From contig CAWIED010000001.1 in NCBI GenBank assembly GCA_963835085.1, positions 2,418,001 through 2,482,000 on the forward strand: DNA of 64,000 bases, given 5' to 3'. Positions 26,744-35,926 of this stretch are shown here, one piece after another. The first letter of the stretch is position 1; the number at the start of each line of letters is the position of its first letter. The notes beneath the pieces are model-generated. The model saw only the letters and a list, made by a program, of their open reading frames with translations. It had not been told where the DNA came from and made no database searches. The stretch is from JBDIAG01 sp963835085. GTDB taxonomy: Bacteria > Actinomycetota > Actinomycetes > Actinomycetales > CAWJMD01. The translations under genes and the position numbers were made by a program.

Positions 26744-27418
26744 ATGACGGTCCTCCTGCATGCAGGTGCGGTACTGCTGGCCGTGCCGGTAGAACCCACC
26801 GAGGCCACTGCCCGCGAGCTGCTCAGCCGTGAGCTGGCCAAGAGCGAGTACGCCGGTTCCCAGCCCAGCCTGCTCGACCGATTCTCGGCGTGGCTCGACA
26901 ACCTGCTCGCAAACGCGTCGGGGTTGCCTGCACCCGTCGGGGTGCTCATCGCTGTGGCCGTCGTGGTCATTGCTGTGGTGATCGTGTTGTTCATGGCCGG
27001 CCCCGCGCGGTGGTCGGCCAAGCCGGCGAACACCTCAGCGGCGGTGTTCGACGAGGACGGCGACGTCACCGCAGACCAGCACTGGCAACGGGCCGAAGAG
27101 CATGCCGCGGCAGGTCGCTGGGTGGAGGCTGTGCGCGAGGCGGTGCGCGCCATCGTGCGCGAACTGCAGGATCGCACCATTCTGGACGCCCGACCCGGTC
27201 TCACCGCTCACGAGGCAGCGTGGGAGGCCGGCGCCCGATTGCCCGAGGTCGCCGAGCGGCTGCATCGCGCTGCAACGCTCTTCGACGCCGTCACGTTCGG
27301 CTCCGCGAGTGCCACGAGCGCCGACTACGAGACCTTGAAGGCCCTGGCCCCAGAGGTGCGGAAGGCCCGTCCGATTCAGGTTGGCGCCGTTGCGCCCAGC
27401 CTGGTGGTGCCGCGGTGA
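26744..27418 (+). CDS. DUF4129 domain-containing membrane protein
   Basis: About 224 residues. There is one strong helix (VGVLIAVAVVVIAVVIVLFMAG) near residue 75, then the cytoplasmic DUF4129 signature with LTAHEAAWEAGARLPEVAERL and LFDAVTFGS. The N-terminal part is short with an amphipathic helix. Its stop overlaps the next start (GTGA). In actinobacteria this family travels with DUF4350, MoxR and DUF58 genes; the complex is thought to act at the envelope, without a firm biochemical role. Confidence 0.85.
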   Translation: MTVLLHAGAVLLAVPVEPTEATARELLSRELAKSEYAGSQPSLLDRFSAWLDNLLANASGLPAPVGVLIAVAVVVIAVVIVLFMAGPARWSAKPANTSAAVFDEDGDVTADQHWQRAEEHAAAGRWVEAVREAVRAIVRELQDRTILDARPGLTAHEAAWEAGARLPEVAERLHRAATLFDAVTFGSASATSADYETLKALAPEVRKARPIQVGAVAPSLVVPR

Positions 27419-28668
27419 GCGCCACTGCCGTCGGCTCCCGGGACAGTTCAGCGGCCGAGCGAGCCGGTCGTGCTCCGGCCAGGGGCCGGTGGCGGCTGCC
27501 GGTGGCGATCGGCCTGTTCGTGATCGTCGTCGGCTCGATCGTGGCGCTGCTGGCCCCCGGGCCGAACAACCAGCGTCCGCTCAGCCCCCTGTCCAGCGAG
27601 AAGAGCGGGTCGAAGGCCCTGGCTCAGGTGCTTCAGGGTCAGGGAGTCGAGGTGCAGGTGCCGGCCACGTTCGGTGCCGTCCGGTCACTGCAGGGCCGCG
27701 ATCGGACCCTGCTCGTGATCGGCGGCGGCCTGCTGGGTAAGGCGCCCACGCGCGAGCTGGCGAAGGTTGCCGACCGGGTGGTGCTCGTGGAACCGAGCGA
27801 GCAGAACCTGGCCGATCTCGGCCTGCCGCTCACCATCGTCCAGGCCTCGATGCCGCCCGGGGTCACGCCGGACTGCTCGTGGCCGGCCGCCCGGAACGCC
27901 GGGCCGAGCGAACTGGACGGAGTGGCCTTCCGCAGCACCCGACCGGTGCCCGGCGGAACCACGCTGTGCTATCCGGTGCCCACCGCCACACCGGGCGATG
28001 CCACCGGTGGCATCGCCGTCGTCAGCAAGGGCGGCGTGCAGTACGTGCTCGTCGGGTCTGAATCGATCCTGCGGAACGACGCCATGAAAGACCCCGGACA
28101 CGCCGCCCTCGGGCTCTGGACCCTGGGCGCGCACCGTGATCTGGTGTGGTGGGTCGTCGACCCGTTCGACGGCTCCTTGGAAAACGGTGGCAAGGCCGTC
28201 GATCCGACTTCGCTGCTGCCGGGCTGGCTCGACCGGGTACAGCTCTGGCTGCTCGTCGGCGCCGGTCTGGCCGTGCTGTGGAAGTGGCGGCGGATGGGCC
28301 GGCTCGTGGCCGAGCCACTGCCGGTGGTGGTGCGCTCGGCCGAGACCGCCCATGGCCGGGCCGCGCTCTACCGACGAGCCGGTGCCCGCGATCGGGCGGC
28401 GGCCGTGCTGCGGGCCGACGCTCTGCGCCGGATCGCCCGCCGACGTGCCCTACCCGCCTCGAGCGACGCGGCGCTCGTGGCCCGCGCGGCGGCCTCCGCC
28501 GCCGGCTGGGACCCGGTCCAGGTGCTGTACATCCTGACCGGCCCACCGCCTGCCGACGACCGCCAGCTCACTGCCCTCGTCAGCGAACTCGACCGCCTGG
28601 TCGCCGCCGTCGCGGGCGATCACCTACCACCACGCCAGAGCGACCCGACAAGGAAGGCCACTCAGTGA
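27415..28668 (+). CDS. DUF4350 domain-containing membrane protein
   Basis: 417 residues. A helix at 28-48 is followed by the DUF4350 region (NNQRPLSPLSSEKSGSKALAQVL), LLVIGGGLLG and a WVVDPFDGSLENGG stretch. A second helix (VQLWLLVGAGLAVLWKW) near 275 leads into a basic cytoplasmic tail. The architecture implies an extracellular GATase-like domain between two helices. GTG at 27415 overlaps the DUF4129 stop and its own stop overlaps the MoxR start, so the three are translationally coupled. Confidence 0.85.
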   Translation: MSATAVGSRDSSAAERAGRAPARGRWRLPVAIGLFVIVVGSIVALLAPGPNNQRPLSPLSSEKSGSKALAQVLQGQGVEVQVPATFGAVRSLQGRDRTLLVIGGGLLGKAPTRELAKVADRVVLVEPSEQNLADLGLPLTIVQASMPPGVTPDCSWPAARNAGPSELDGVAFRSTRPVPGGTTLCYPVPTATPGDATGGIAVVSKGGVQYVLVGSESILRNDAMKDPGHAALGLWTLGAHRDLVWWVVDPFDGSLENGGKAVDPTSLLPGWLDRVQLWLLVGAGLAVLWKWRRMGRLVAEPLPVVVRSAETAHGRAALYRRAGARDRAAAVLRADALRRIARRRALPASSDAALVARAAASAAGWDPVQVLYILTGPPPADDRQLTALVSELDRLVAAVAGDHLPPRQSDPTRKATQ

Positions 28669-29681
28669 GCGAGCACCCCAACCAGGACGCACTGGAGAGT
28701 GTGCCTCTCCAGGACATCGCCCAGGGACCGACGCACGACCCGCGATCCGCTCTGCACGCGGTGCGAGCCGAGGTGGCCAAGGCCGTCGTGGGCCAGGACG
28801 CGGTGGTCACCGGGATGGTGATCGCGCTGCTCTGCCGCGGCCATGTGCTGCTGGAAGGCGTTCCGGGAGTGGCCAAGACGCTGCTCGTGCGGGCGATGGC
28901 CGCCAGCCTGCGGCTGGAGACCACCAGGGTGCAGTTCACGCCCGACCTGATGCCCGGCGACGTCACCGGCTCGCTCGTGTACGACGCCAACACCTCCCAG
29001 TTCTCGTTCCGGGAGGGGCCGGTGTTCACCAACCTGCTGCTGGCCGATGAGATCAACCGGACGCCACCGAAGACCCAGGCCTCTCTGCTGGAGGCGATGG
29101 AGGAACGGCAGGTCAGCGTCGACGGTCATCCCCGGCCGCTGCCGTCGCCGTTCATGGTCGCGGCCACGCAGAACCCCGTGGAGTACGAGGGCACCTACCC
29201 GCTGCCCGAGGCGCAGCTCGACCGGTTCCTACTCAAGCTGACGATGCCGCTGCCAGACCGGGGTACCGAGATAGAGGTGCTGACCCGGCACGCGGCCGGC
29301 TTCGATCCGCGCGATCTTGCGGCGGCCGGGCTGCGACCGGTGGCCGGGGCAGCTGATCTGGAGCATGGGATCGCTGCGGTCAAGCGGGTGCGAATCGATC
29401 CTGCGGTGGTGGGCTATGTGGTGGACCTGTGCCGGGCCACGCGCAGCTCGCCCTCGGTGAGTCTCGGCGCGTCGCCGCGTGGGGCCACCGGCCTGCTCGC
29501 CACCTCGCGGGCCTGGGCGTGGCTGTCGGGGCGCGACTTCGTCACACCCGACGACGTCAAGGCGCTCGTTCGCCCCACCCTGCGGCATCGGCTTCAGCTG
29601 CGGCCCGAGGCCGAGCTGGAGGGCACCACGGTGGACGCCGTGCTGGAGAGCGTGCTCGGCTCCGTGCCCGCGCCCCGCTGA
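28665..29681 (+). CDS. MoxR family AAA+ ATPase
   Basis: 338 residues. Walker A is GVPGVAKT near residue 68 and Walker B LLLADEINR near 128. The sensor region VAATQNPVEYEGTYPLPEAQLDRF is the MoxR signature. GTG at 28665 overlaps the previous stop and follows AAGGAAGG. MoxR ATPases act as chaperones for partners with vWA-like domains, here probably the DUF58 product encoded next. Confidence 0.93.
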   Translation: MSEHPNQDALESVPLQDIAQGPTHDPRSALHAVRAEVAKAVVGQDAVVTGMVIALLCRGHVLLEGVPGVAKTLLVRAMAASLRLETTRVQFTPDLMPGDVTGSLVYDANTSQFSFREGPVFTNLLLADEINRTPPKTQASLLEAMEERQVSVDGHPRPLPSPFMVAATQNPVEYEGTYPLPEAQLDRFLLKLTMPLPDRGTEIEVLTRHAAGFDPRDLAAAGLRPVAGAADLEHGIAAVKRVRIDPAVVGYVVDLCRATRSSPSVSLGASPRGATGLLATSRAWAWLSGRDFVTPDDVKALVRPTLRHRLQLRPEAELEGTTVDAVLESVLGSVPAPR

Positions 29682-29739
29682 TGCGCTCGTACCTGACGCC
29701 AAGGCGCCCGGCGCCCGACCACGCGGTCGCGAGTACGAC

Positions 29740-31026
29740 GTGGCGCTGAGCGGACGCGCAGTGCTGCTTGCCCTGGTCGGGCTGCCGCTGGCGTTCGTCT
29801 CGGGTTGGGCCTGTGCGGTGTTCGCGCTCGTCTGGCTGGTCTTGCTCGGGATCGATGTCGCCTTGGCCACCTCCCCGAAGACCCTTCGTTACGAACGCGA
29901 GCCAGTGGCGCATGTGCGCCTCGGCGGACAGGTGCGGTTGGGTCTGCTGGTGACGAACACCGGCCCGCGGCGACTGCGCGGGTTGTTGCGAGACGGCTGG
30001 CAGCCGTCCGCAGGGGTGCTGGGTGACCGCAAGCCGGTGGACGTTCCCTCCGGTGAGCGGCGGCGGCTGGTGTTCGAGGCGGAGCCCACTCGGCGCGGCG
30101 ACCGGCTGGCCGATCGGATCACCGTGCGCTCGTACGGGCCGTTACGGCTGCTCGCGCGGCAGCGGTCGACCGAGGTGCCCGGACGGATCAGGGTGCTGCC
30201 GCCGTTCCACTCGCGACGGCACCTGCCGTCCCGGCTGGCCCGGCTCCGGGAACTGGACGGCCGTTCGGCCGTCATGGTGCGCGGCCAGGGCACCGAGTTC
30301 GACTCGCTGCGCGACTACGTCGTGGGCGACGACGTCCGCTCGATCGATTGGCGGGCCACCGCCCGGCGTCGGCAGGTGGTGGTGCGCACGTGGCGCCCCG
30401 AACGTGACCGCCGGGTACTCATCGTGCTCGACACCTCCCGAACTTCGGCGGCCCGGGTGGGTGACGAGCCCCGCCTCGACGCGGCGATGGACGCGGCCCT
30501 GCTGCTGGCCGCCCTGGCCTCACGCGCAGGCGACCGGGTCGACCTGGTGGCGATCGACCGGCAGGTGCGGGCGCGGGTGCTGGGCCAGAGCGGGGGCGCG
30601 CTGCTGCCGGCCCTCGTGGAGGCGATGGCTCCGCTGGATCCCGTTCTCGTGGAGGCAGATTGGACGCGGATCGTCACGGAGGTCAGCGCCCGGGTGCCCC
30701 AGCACGCTCTGGTGGTGCTGCTCACCGCGCTCGATGCTGCCGCCGTGGAGGAAGGCTTGCTGCCCGTCGCCGCCCGACTGGCAGACCGGCACACCGTGGT
30801 GGTCGGCTCGGTCAGCGACCCGACCGTGGCCGAGCTGGCTGGCCGGCGCGGCGACGCCGTCGCCGTCTTCGACGCCGCGGCTGCCGTACGCGGCGAGCTC
30901 GACCGGCTGGCCGTCACTGCAGGCCTCGAGCGCGCGGGCGTGCATGTCGTGGACGGCTCCCCCGCCGAGCTGCCGCCTCGGCTGGCCGACTCGTACCTGG
31001 CGCTCAAGGCGGCCGGACGACTCTAA
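29740..31026 (+). CDS. DUF58 domain-containing protein (vWA-like), MoxR partner
   Basis: 428 residues. Two hydrophobic segments at 5-45, then a beta-rich domain, then the DUF58 signature EFDSLRDYVVGDDVRSIDWR near residue 190. A vWA-like fold follows with VLIVLDTSRTS (MIDAS-like DxSxT). GTG at 29740 is the only in-frame start that keeps the helix pair; no strong SD is visible. Many actinobacteria carry RDD and SpoIIM-like genes next; here those occur about 10 kb later, which suggests an insertion after this gene. Confidence 0.88.
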   Translation: MALSGRAVLLALVGLPLAFVSGWACAVFALVWLVLLGIDVALATSPKTLRYEREPVAHVRLGGQVRLGLLVTNTGPRRLRGLLRDGWQPSAGVLGDRKPVDVPSGERRRLVFEAEPTRRGDRLADRITVRSYGPLRLLARQRSTEVPGRIRVLPPFHSRRHLPSRLARLRELDGRSAVMVRGQGTEFDSLRDYVVGDDVRSIDWRATARRRQVVVRTWRPERDRRVLIVLDTSRTSAARVGDEPRLDAAMDAALLLAALASRAGDRVDLVAIDRQVRARVLGQSGGALLPALVEAMAPLDPVLVEADWTRIVTEVSARVPQHALVVLLTALDAAAVEEGLLPVAARLADRHTVVVGSVSDPTVAELAGRRGDAVAVFDAAAAVRGELDRLAVTAGLERAGVHVVDGSPAELPPRLADSYLALKAAGRL

Positions 31027-31070
31027 TTCGTCATGCTTCCCGCGCAAAGCGCTTGATGTCTTCGCGATAG

Positions 31071-31430
31071 TGGTACTTTTCGAGCTTCTTCATAGGGAAT
31101 CCCTTACCGCGAACCACTGCCTTCCATTGCACAGGGCAGGAATTCGAGGATCGACTCCGCGAGCTGCTGCAAGCGCACTTCTTCTCCTGGGCGAGGGACA
31201 TGACTACTATCCAGGCGGTGCTGGAGCATCTTCAGCGCGAAGGAGAGGCGAGGTACCGTCCGTTGTGGGGAGACATGTATGACGAGATATTTGCGTCCGT
31301 ACAGTAGCTGGCAGGCGACTGGGCATCGGCGCGAGCCAACCTGCTCGCGCAGGCCGACGCCTCTGACGACTCCTATCTACGCGATGAGCGACGCAAGTTC
31401 GTCGCCCGCCTGGATCGGTATTCACGATGA
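31071..31430 (+). pseudogene. Unidentified gene fragment with in-frame TAG
   Basis: The frame from 31071 reads protein-like sequence (EFEDRLRELLQAHFFSWARD, then YRPLWGDMYDEIFASVQ) to TAG at 31305. It continues in the same frame as LAGDWASARANLLAQ and RKFVARLDRYSR to TGA at 31428. That TGA overlaps the ATG of the next gene, as in a coupled operon, so the piece after the TAG was once translated. ATG at 31200 is the only good internal start. The family is not recognised. Confidence 0.4.
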
Positions 31431-31738
31431 GTGAATGCCTATCCATTCGCATCGCCGGAGAATCATCGTGGGACGAGATTCTGCCGATGTCCGAAGACTG
31501 GAGTATCAACGACGAGCCGATCTGCTTCGTCTTCGATCTGCCCGAACGCGGCGGCGAGCCTGCCGAGGAGGACGAGGAGAATGGGCCGATCTGGGTACTC
31601 ACTCCAGGTGAAGGCCGGCAGCAGATCGCACGTGCGCGATCGATGGAACTCGACCCAGAGCTGAGCGGCTTCTACGACTCACTCGAATTCCTGCTCGACT
31701 GTGCCGCCGATGAGATTGAAGTGCAACTGAGGCAATAG
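31427..31738 (+). CDS. Small acidic protein of unknown function
   Basis: 103 residues with many Asp/Glu (RGGEPAEEDEENGPIWVL) and no membrane segment. The ATG overlaps the stop of the preceding broken frame by four bases. The composition resembles small immunity-type proteins, but no family is recognised and this is only an impression. It is the first intact gene past the DUF58 cluster, in DNA that otherwise looks degraded. Confidence 0.55.
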   Translation: MSECLSIRIAGESSWDEILPMSEDWSINDEPICFVFDLPERGGEPAEEDEENGPIWVLTPGEGRQQIARARSMELDPELSGFYDSLEFLLDCAADEIEVQLRQ

Positions 31739-32176
31739 CGTCCTCAGGGCTGGTGGCGGGCGAACACGTCGGGCACCGCGTTCGCCGAACAGCTCGGGGC
31801 AGGCAACTCCAGCCAGTGGGGACAATGACCATGCACATTGCCGAGGCATTCAAAACCTCAACCAGGTCGTGCTCATCGTAATGGCTGAGTCCGTGTTCGG
31901 CAGTAACGGCGGTGACACCCGCGCGGGCCGACTTAGCCCCAGCTCGAGGCACTGCTGGCTGAACCAGACGCTGCCGCCGTGCCCGCTCAGAACTGAGCGC
32001 GATGAGACGCCTTCACTGACGGACGAACCTTCGTTCGCGCCTCCCCACTGACGAGCTGCGCGAGAAGGTCAGACTCCACGATTCGCAGCGTCCGGCGGTG
32101 ATCCGCTCGGCGCTGCCGACGTTGGCCGGCTCCAAGCGGTGAGGCGACGAAGTCGAAGAGTCGGCCGCTCCGTCGG
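31739..32176. other. Gene-poor interval with unrecognised remnants
   Basis: No convincing gene. A plus-strand frame near 32050-32142 reads LTDELREKVRLHDSQRPAVI and ends at a stop. A minus-strand frame near 31830-31900 reads AEHGLSHYDEHDLVEVL, faintly like the end of a PIN-domain toxin. Both are too short to assign. The interval probably belongs to degraded mobile DNA. Confidence 0.4.
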
Positions 32177-32665
32177 TCATGCGGGTCTCTTTGGTCTGTC
32201 AGATATTTGGCGACAGGGTCCGCTCGGTGCGGCGCACCCCCACCTCTGGCAGTTGCTCGTCAGCCCGCGTGGGCGTTCTCGGCACTCCGGTGTCTGGGTG
32301 TTGCTTCGCGTGGCCTTGGTGGCGCGCAGCGTGTGGTAGCGCAGGCTGAACGACACCTCGTCGGCCTTGACGTGCTGGGCGGTGCGCTCCTCGCGGGTAT
32401 CTTTGTCCACCCACCGGTCGGTGACGATGCTGCCGGTCACGTGCACCTGATCGCCCTTGCCGCACGACCCGACGAGGTTCTCAGCGAACGATCCCCAGAC
32501 CTGGACCCGGTAGACGTTGGGCTCGGCGAGCTCCCAGCCCTGGCCGTCCTCGGTGCGGCGCCGACAGTTCTCGATGACGGTGAAGTGGGCCACGGCGTGA
32601 CCGCTCGGCGTGACGCGCAGATAAGGGTCGGCGGCGAGGTTCCCGGCGAGGGTGATCGTGCTCAT
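32177..32665 (-). CDS. Single-stranded DNA-binding protein (accessory SSB)
   Basis: 162 residues. An OB fold opens STITLAGNLAADPYLRVTPSG and continues with VQVWGSFAENLVGSCGKGDQVHVTG and VKADEVSFSLRYHT. ATG at 32665 is preferred, with AAGGAG about 10 nt upstream. The tail is basic and lacks the acidic DDDIPF tip of chromosomal SSB, so it is probably an extra SSB of a plasmid or integrative element. The context of other foreign-looking genes agrees. Confidence 0.85.
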   Translation of the reverse strand: MSTITLAGNLAADPYLRVTPSGHAVAHFTVIENCRRRTEDGQGWELAEPNVYRVQVWGSFAENLVGSCGKGDQVHVTGSIVTDRWVDKDTREERTAQHVKADEVSFSLRYHTLRATKATRSNTQTPECRERPRGLTSNCQRWGCAAPSGPCRQISDRPKRPA

Positions 32666-32914
32666 AGTCGACACTCCTTACGGTTGGGGCGGTTGGGCCT
32701 ATTTAGTCAATAGAACTAGTATTGTCCAGCTGGTCAAGGTTGCTAGTAGGATGGGCTGATTCTTGGCCGACCACCGGCAGCAGCGGCACCGGCTGAGGGT
32801 GGATTGCGAACAGCGGGGCCAAGGTAAACGACTGGACCGCCATCCACATCAGCCCCGTCAGGTGTGCGGCACCGCCCGTCGGCGGCATCGGCACGTTCGG
32901 GAGAAGAGACGACA

Positions 32915-33397
32915 TCACAACCCGAGGATCAGGTGATCCGCAACGGATGGCTCACCCGCCGCATCGGCGAACGCCCGCAATGTCTCCGCGAGTCGATCCC
33001 GCTCCGACGGCACCATACGCATGAGCACACCCTCGATGAGCTGCCGGCGGTGATCCGTCACCGACGTCACCAGACCACGCCCCTCCTCGGTGAGGGTGAG
33101 GATGACCTCACGACGATTGTCCGGGTTATCCTCCCGCATCGCCCATCCCCCTACGACCAGTCGGTCCGCGGTGCGACTGAACGTCGACACCGTCACCCCC
33201 AGCCGCGCGGCCAGTGCCCCCATGCGGAGGGGGCCGGCCGCTGAGAGCAGCACGAGCGCGCGGAACTGCGGCAGGGACACGTCTTCCAACGCCGTCAGCA
33301 TCGACCGGGCGATAATCCCCAACAGTGCCCTGGACGCCGTCACCGTCGCATCGGCCGCCAACCGGATGCCGTCATCTTCGCTCACCGCGGACCCCAT
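32915..33397 (-). CDS. MarR family transcriptional regulator (divergent from ClC)
   Basis: 160 residues. The winged helix has MGALAARLGVTVSTFSRTAD and wing EDNPDNRREVILTLTEEG. ATG at 33397. It diverges from the ClC gene across a 51-bp gap containing repeats at 33411-33436, so it probably represses the ClC gene and itself. The ligand is unknown. Confidence 0.88.
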   Translation of the reverse strand: MGSAVSEDDGIRLAADATVTASRALLGIIARSMLTALEDVSLPQFRALVLLSAAGPLRMGALAARLGVTVSTFSRTADRLVVGGWAMREDNPDNRREVILTLTEEGRGLVTSVTDHRRQLIEGVLMRMVPSERDRLAETLRAFADAAGEPSVADHLILGL

Positions 33398-33410
33398 TCT
33401 CACGTCACGC

Positions 33411-33442
33411 TTGCATGAAACCAATGGTTGCATGAATACAAT
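33411..33442 (+). promoter_or_regulatory. MarR operator and leaderless ClC promoter
   Basis: TTGCATGAA occurs at 33411 and 33428 around the palindrome AACCAATGGTT (33419-33429). A -10-like TACAAT at 33437-33442 lies six bases before the GTG at 33449, so transcription would begin at or next to the start codon. The regulator bound here would block that promoter. Confidence 0.5.
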
Positions 33443-33448
33443 ACTTGG

Positions 33449-34846
33449 GTGACGACAACGGTAGCGCCCGTGTCCAAGTGGCTCCGCAAGAACCGATACG
33501 GCCTGTTCACCCTCGCACTCCTGGTGGGTGTAGGGGCCGGGCTCGGGGCACTGCTGTTCCGCGCACTGGTGTTCGGGATCACCTGGCTCGTGACCGGGCA
33601 TGCGGAGTTCGGGCAGGACGGGCGGGTGCCCAGTACTCACCTGCTCTGGCTCGGCGTGGGGTTCTACATCGTGATCCCGGTGATCGGCGGCCTGATCTAT
33701 GGGCCTCTGGTGTACCGGTGGGCGCGGGAAGCGCGCGGCCACGGCGTCCCCGAAGTGATGGTCGCCGTCGCCGAAAGCGGAGGCAGAATCCGTCCACGTG
33801 TCGCGGCCGTGAAGGCCTTGGCGTCCGCGCTCACCATCGGCACCGGCGGCTCGGTCGGCCGCGAAGGACCCATTGTGCAGATCGGCGCCGCCCTGGCCTC
33901 CGCCCTCGGGCAGGGCACCAAGCAGCCGGTCGGTCGCCTCCGCATCCTGGTCGCGTGCGGCGCCGCAGGCGGCATCTCCGCCACGTTCAACGCACCGATC
34001 ACCGGAGTGTTCTTCGGCGCGGAGATCATCCTGCGCGAGATCTCCGCCGGCTCCCTGTTCGCGATCATGCTCTCCGCGATGGTCGCCGATGCCGTTGTCC
34101 GGCCGATCCTCGGCACTGACGCGTTCCTCACCGGCTTCCCGCACGACGCCACGCTCGGCCACTCCGCCGACTACCTCCTCGTCGCCGTGCTCGCCGTCAT
34201 CGCCGCGCTGGTCGGGCAGCTGTTCCGATACGTGCTGTACGCCGTGGAGGACCTCTGCGACAAGATCTGGGCCGGGCGTCCGGAGTGGGCGCGTCCCGCT
34301 CTCGGCGGCATCCTGCTCGGCATGCTGCTGCTGGCCGTGCCGCAGATGTACGGGGTCGGATACCCCGTCATGTTCCAGGCCCTGCACGGCGACTACGGTT
34401 TCTGGCTGCTGCTCTTCTTCGTGATCGCCAAGATCCTCGCCACCTCACTCAGTCTCGGCATCGGCGGATCCGGCGGCGTGTTCGCGCCCTCCCTGTTCGT
34501 CGGCCTCATGCTCGGAACCGACTACGGACTCGTTGCCCACCAGCTGTTCGGCACCGCCGCTGGCGACCCCGCCGTGTACGCGGCCATCGGCATGGGCGGC
34601 GTCTTCGCCTCCGGAACCCGGGCGCCGCTGACCGCGTTCGCCTCCGTGGTGGAGATGACCGGCGACGTCTCACTCGTGCTGCCGGTCATGCTCACCAGTG
34701 CCATTGCGATCATCGTCTCCCGGTCGGTGTCCTACGGCACCATCTACACCACCAAACTCCTCCGCCGCGGGCAGGACATCGAAAAGCAGCAGGATCGCGA
34801 GTACCGGCACCTCCTCGGCGGAGGCAACGACCCCTCAGCCGCGTAG
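33449..34846 (+). CDS. ClC family chloride channel / H+/Cl- antiporter
   Basis: 465 residues and about a dozen hydrophobic segments. The filter motifs are GTGGSVGREGPIVQ and GIGGSGGVFAPSLFVG, with the gating Glu in GREGP. This is the classic chloride-type filter and not the fluoride-exporter variant. There is no C-terminal CBS pair. GTG at 33449 is chosen; the frame opens at TTG 33428. Under the divergent MarR it may serve acid or ion stress. Confidence 0.9.
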   Translation: MTTTVAPVSKWLRKNRYGLFTLALLVGVGAGLGALLFRALVFGITWLVTGHAEFGQDGRVPSTHLLWLGVGFYIVIPVIGGLIYGPLVYRWAREARGHGVPEVMVAVAESGGRIRPRVAAVKALASALTIGTGGSVGREGPIVQIGAALASALGQGTKQPVGRLRILVACGAAGGISATFNAPITGVFFGAEIILREISAGSLFAIMLSAMVADAVVRPILGTDAFLTGFPHDATLGHSADYLLVAVLAVIAALVGQLFRYVLYAVEDLCDKIWAGRPEWARPALGGILLGMLLLAVPQMYGVGYPVMFQALHGDYGFWLLLFFVIAKILATSLSLGIGGSGGVFAPSLFVGLMLGTDYGLVAHQLFGTAAGDPAVYAAIGMGGVFASGTRAPLTAFASVVEMTGDVSLVLPVMLTSAIAIIVSRSVSYGTIYTTKLLRRGQDIEKQQDREYRHLLGGGNDPSAA

Positions 34847-34882
34847 CCGCAGGTCGAGGGGTGTGAAGTGCGATGATCGGGT

Positions 34883-35722
34883 ATGGCGAGAATCGAGGAT
34901 TACGCGCTGATCGGTGATCTGCAGACGGCGGCCTTGGTCAGCACTGAAGGCTCGATCGACTGGTTGTGTCTACCGCGTTTCGATTCCCCGGCGTGCTTCG
35001 CGCAGCTTCTCGGCACTCGTGATGCCGACCACTGGGTGCTGTCTCCCGTCGTTGGCGGGAAGTGCACTCGTCGGGCTTATGCCAAGGACAAGCTCGTGCT
35101 GGAAACCGAGTGAGTGACACCGAGTGAGTGACAGGGAGCGGGACCGTCCGCGTCATTGATTTCATGCCGATCCGCGACGAGGCGCCGCACATCATCCGAA
35201 TCGTGCTCGGTGTGAGTGGTGTTGTGCGGCTGCGCTCGGAGCTTCGCCTTCAATTCGATTACGGACGCATCGTGCCCTGGGTTCTTCACCCATGCGGATC
35301 AGATGCGGGCCATCGCGGTCCCGGATGCGATTCGGCTGAGCAGTCCGGTGACCAGTCGGGGTGAAGATTGGGCAACTCTCGCTGAATTCACCGTGCCTGC
35401 CGGCGAGCGGGTGCCTTTCGTCCTCACGTGGAGCCTGAGTCACGCGACGGAGCCCGACCTCGTCGACGCAGAAGCGGCTCTGAAGGAAACGACCGCCTCT
35501 GGAGGAATTGGATTGGTCAGGGCGCTCGTGTCGATGGTCCCCGTCGTGCGCCGATCAAACGCTCACTGCTCACTCTGAAGGCGCTGACCTACAAGCCGAA
35601 GGGGGCGACCGTCACTGCAGCAACCACCTCGAGGAATGGGATCCGCACGGCAAGCGCCAACTCGGCAGCACACCACAAGCGTTCAGCCACTTTCCCTTGC
35701 TGAACAGTGCACTCCAACATCA
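34883..35722 (+). pseudogene. GH15 trehalase/glucoamylase-like gene, internally deleted
   Basis: ARIEDYALIGDLQTAALV and GSIDWLCLPRFDSPACFAQLLG match the N-terminus of actinobacterial GH15 trehalases. The frame stops at 35111 next to a GAGTGAGTGACA duplication. It resumes in shifted frames as TVRVIDFMPIRDEAPHIIRI, later RSLLTLKALTYKPKGATV, then jumps directly to EEWDPHGKRQLGSTPQAFSH, which belongs near the C-terminus of the family. The catalytic middle, roughly 300 residues, is therefore missing. It is non-functional. Confidence 0.75.
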
Positions 35723-35926
35723 CGCGGCTCGCGCATCGCAGCGACCAGGTCATCGGAAGCTCATCGAGCGGAGATTCGTCTCTCGCCCGAGACATTGCAT
35801 GACCCGGAAAGCAAGATCGAGCGCACGATAGTTCCCCACGGGGCTGCTGCACGAATGGGTCTAGCTCACCGCTCGATGTTCTGCGCGTCAGCCCGCGTAC
35901 GTGTGGTGTTGGTGGTCGCGCGTCGG

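Noticed and set aside
31740..31952. Possible VapC/PIN toxin fragment on the minus strand
   Set aside because: Only a short HYDEHD-like stretch; acidic active-site residues and an antitoxin are not visible.
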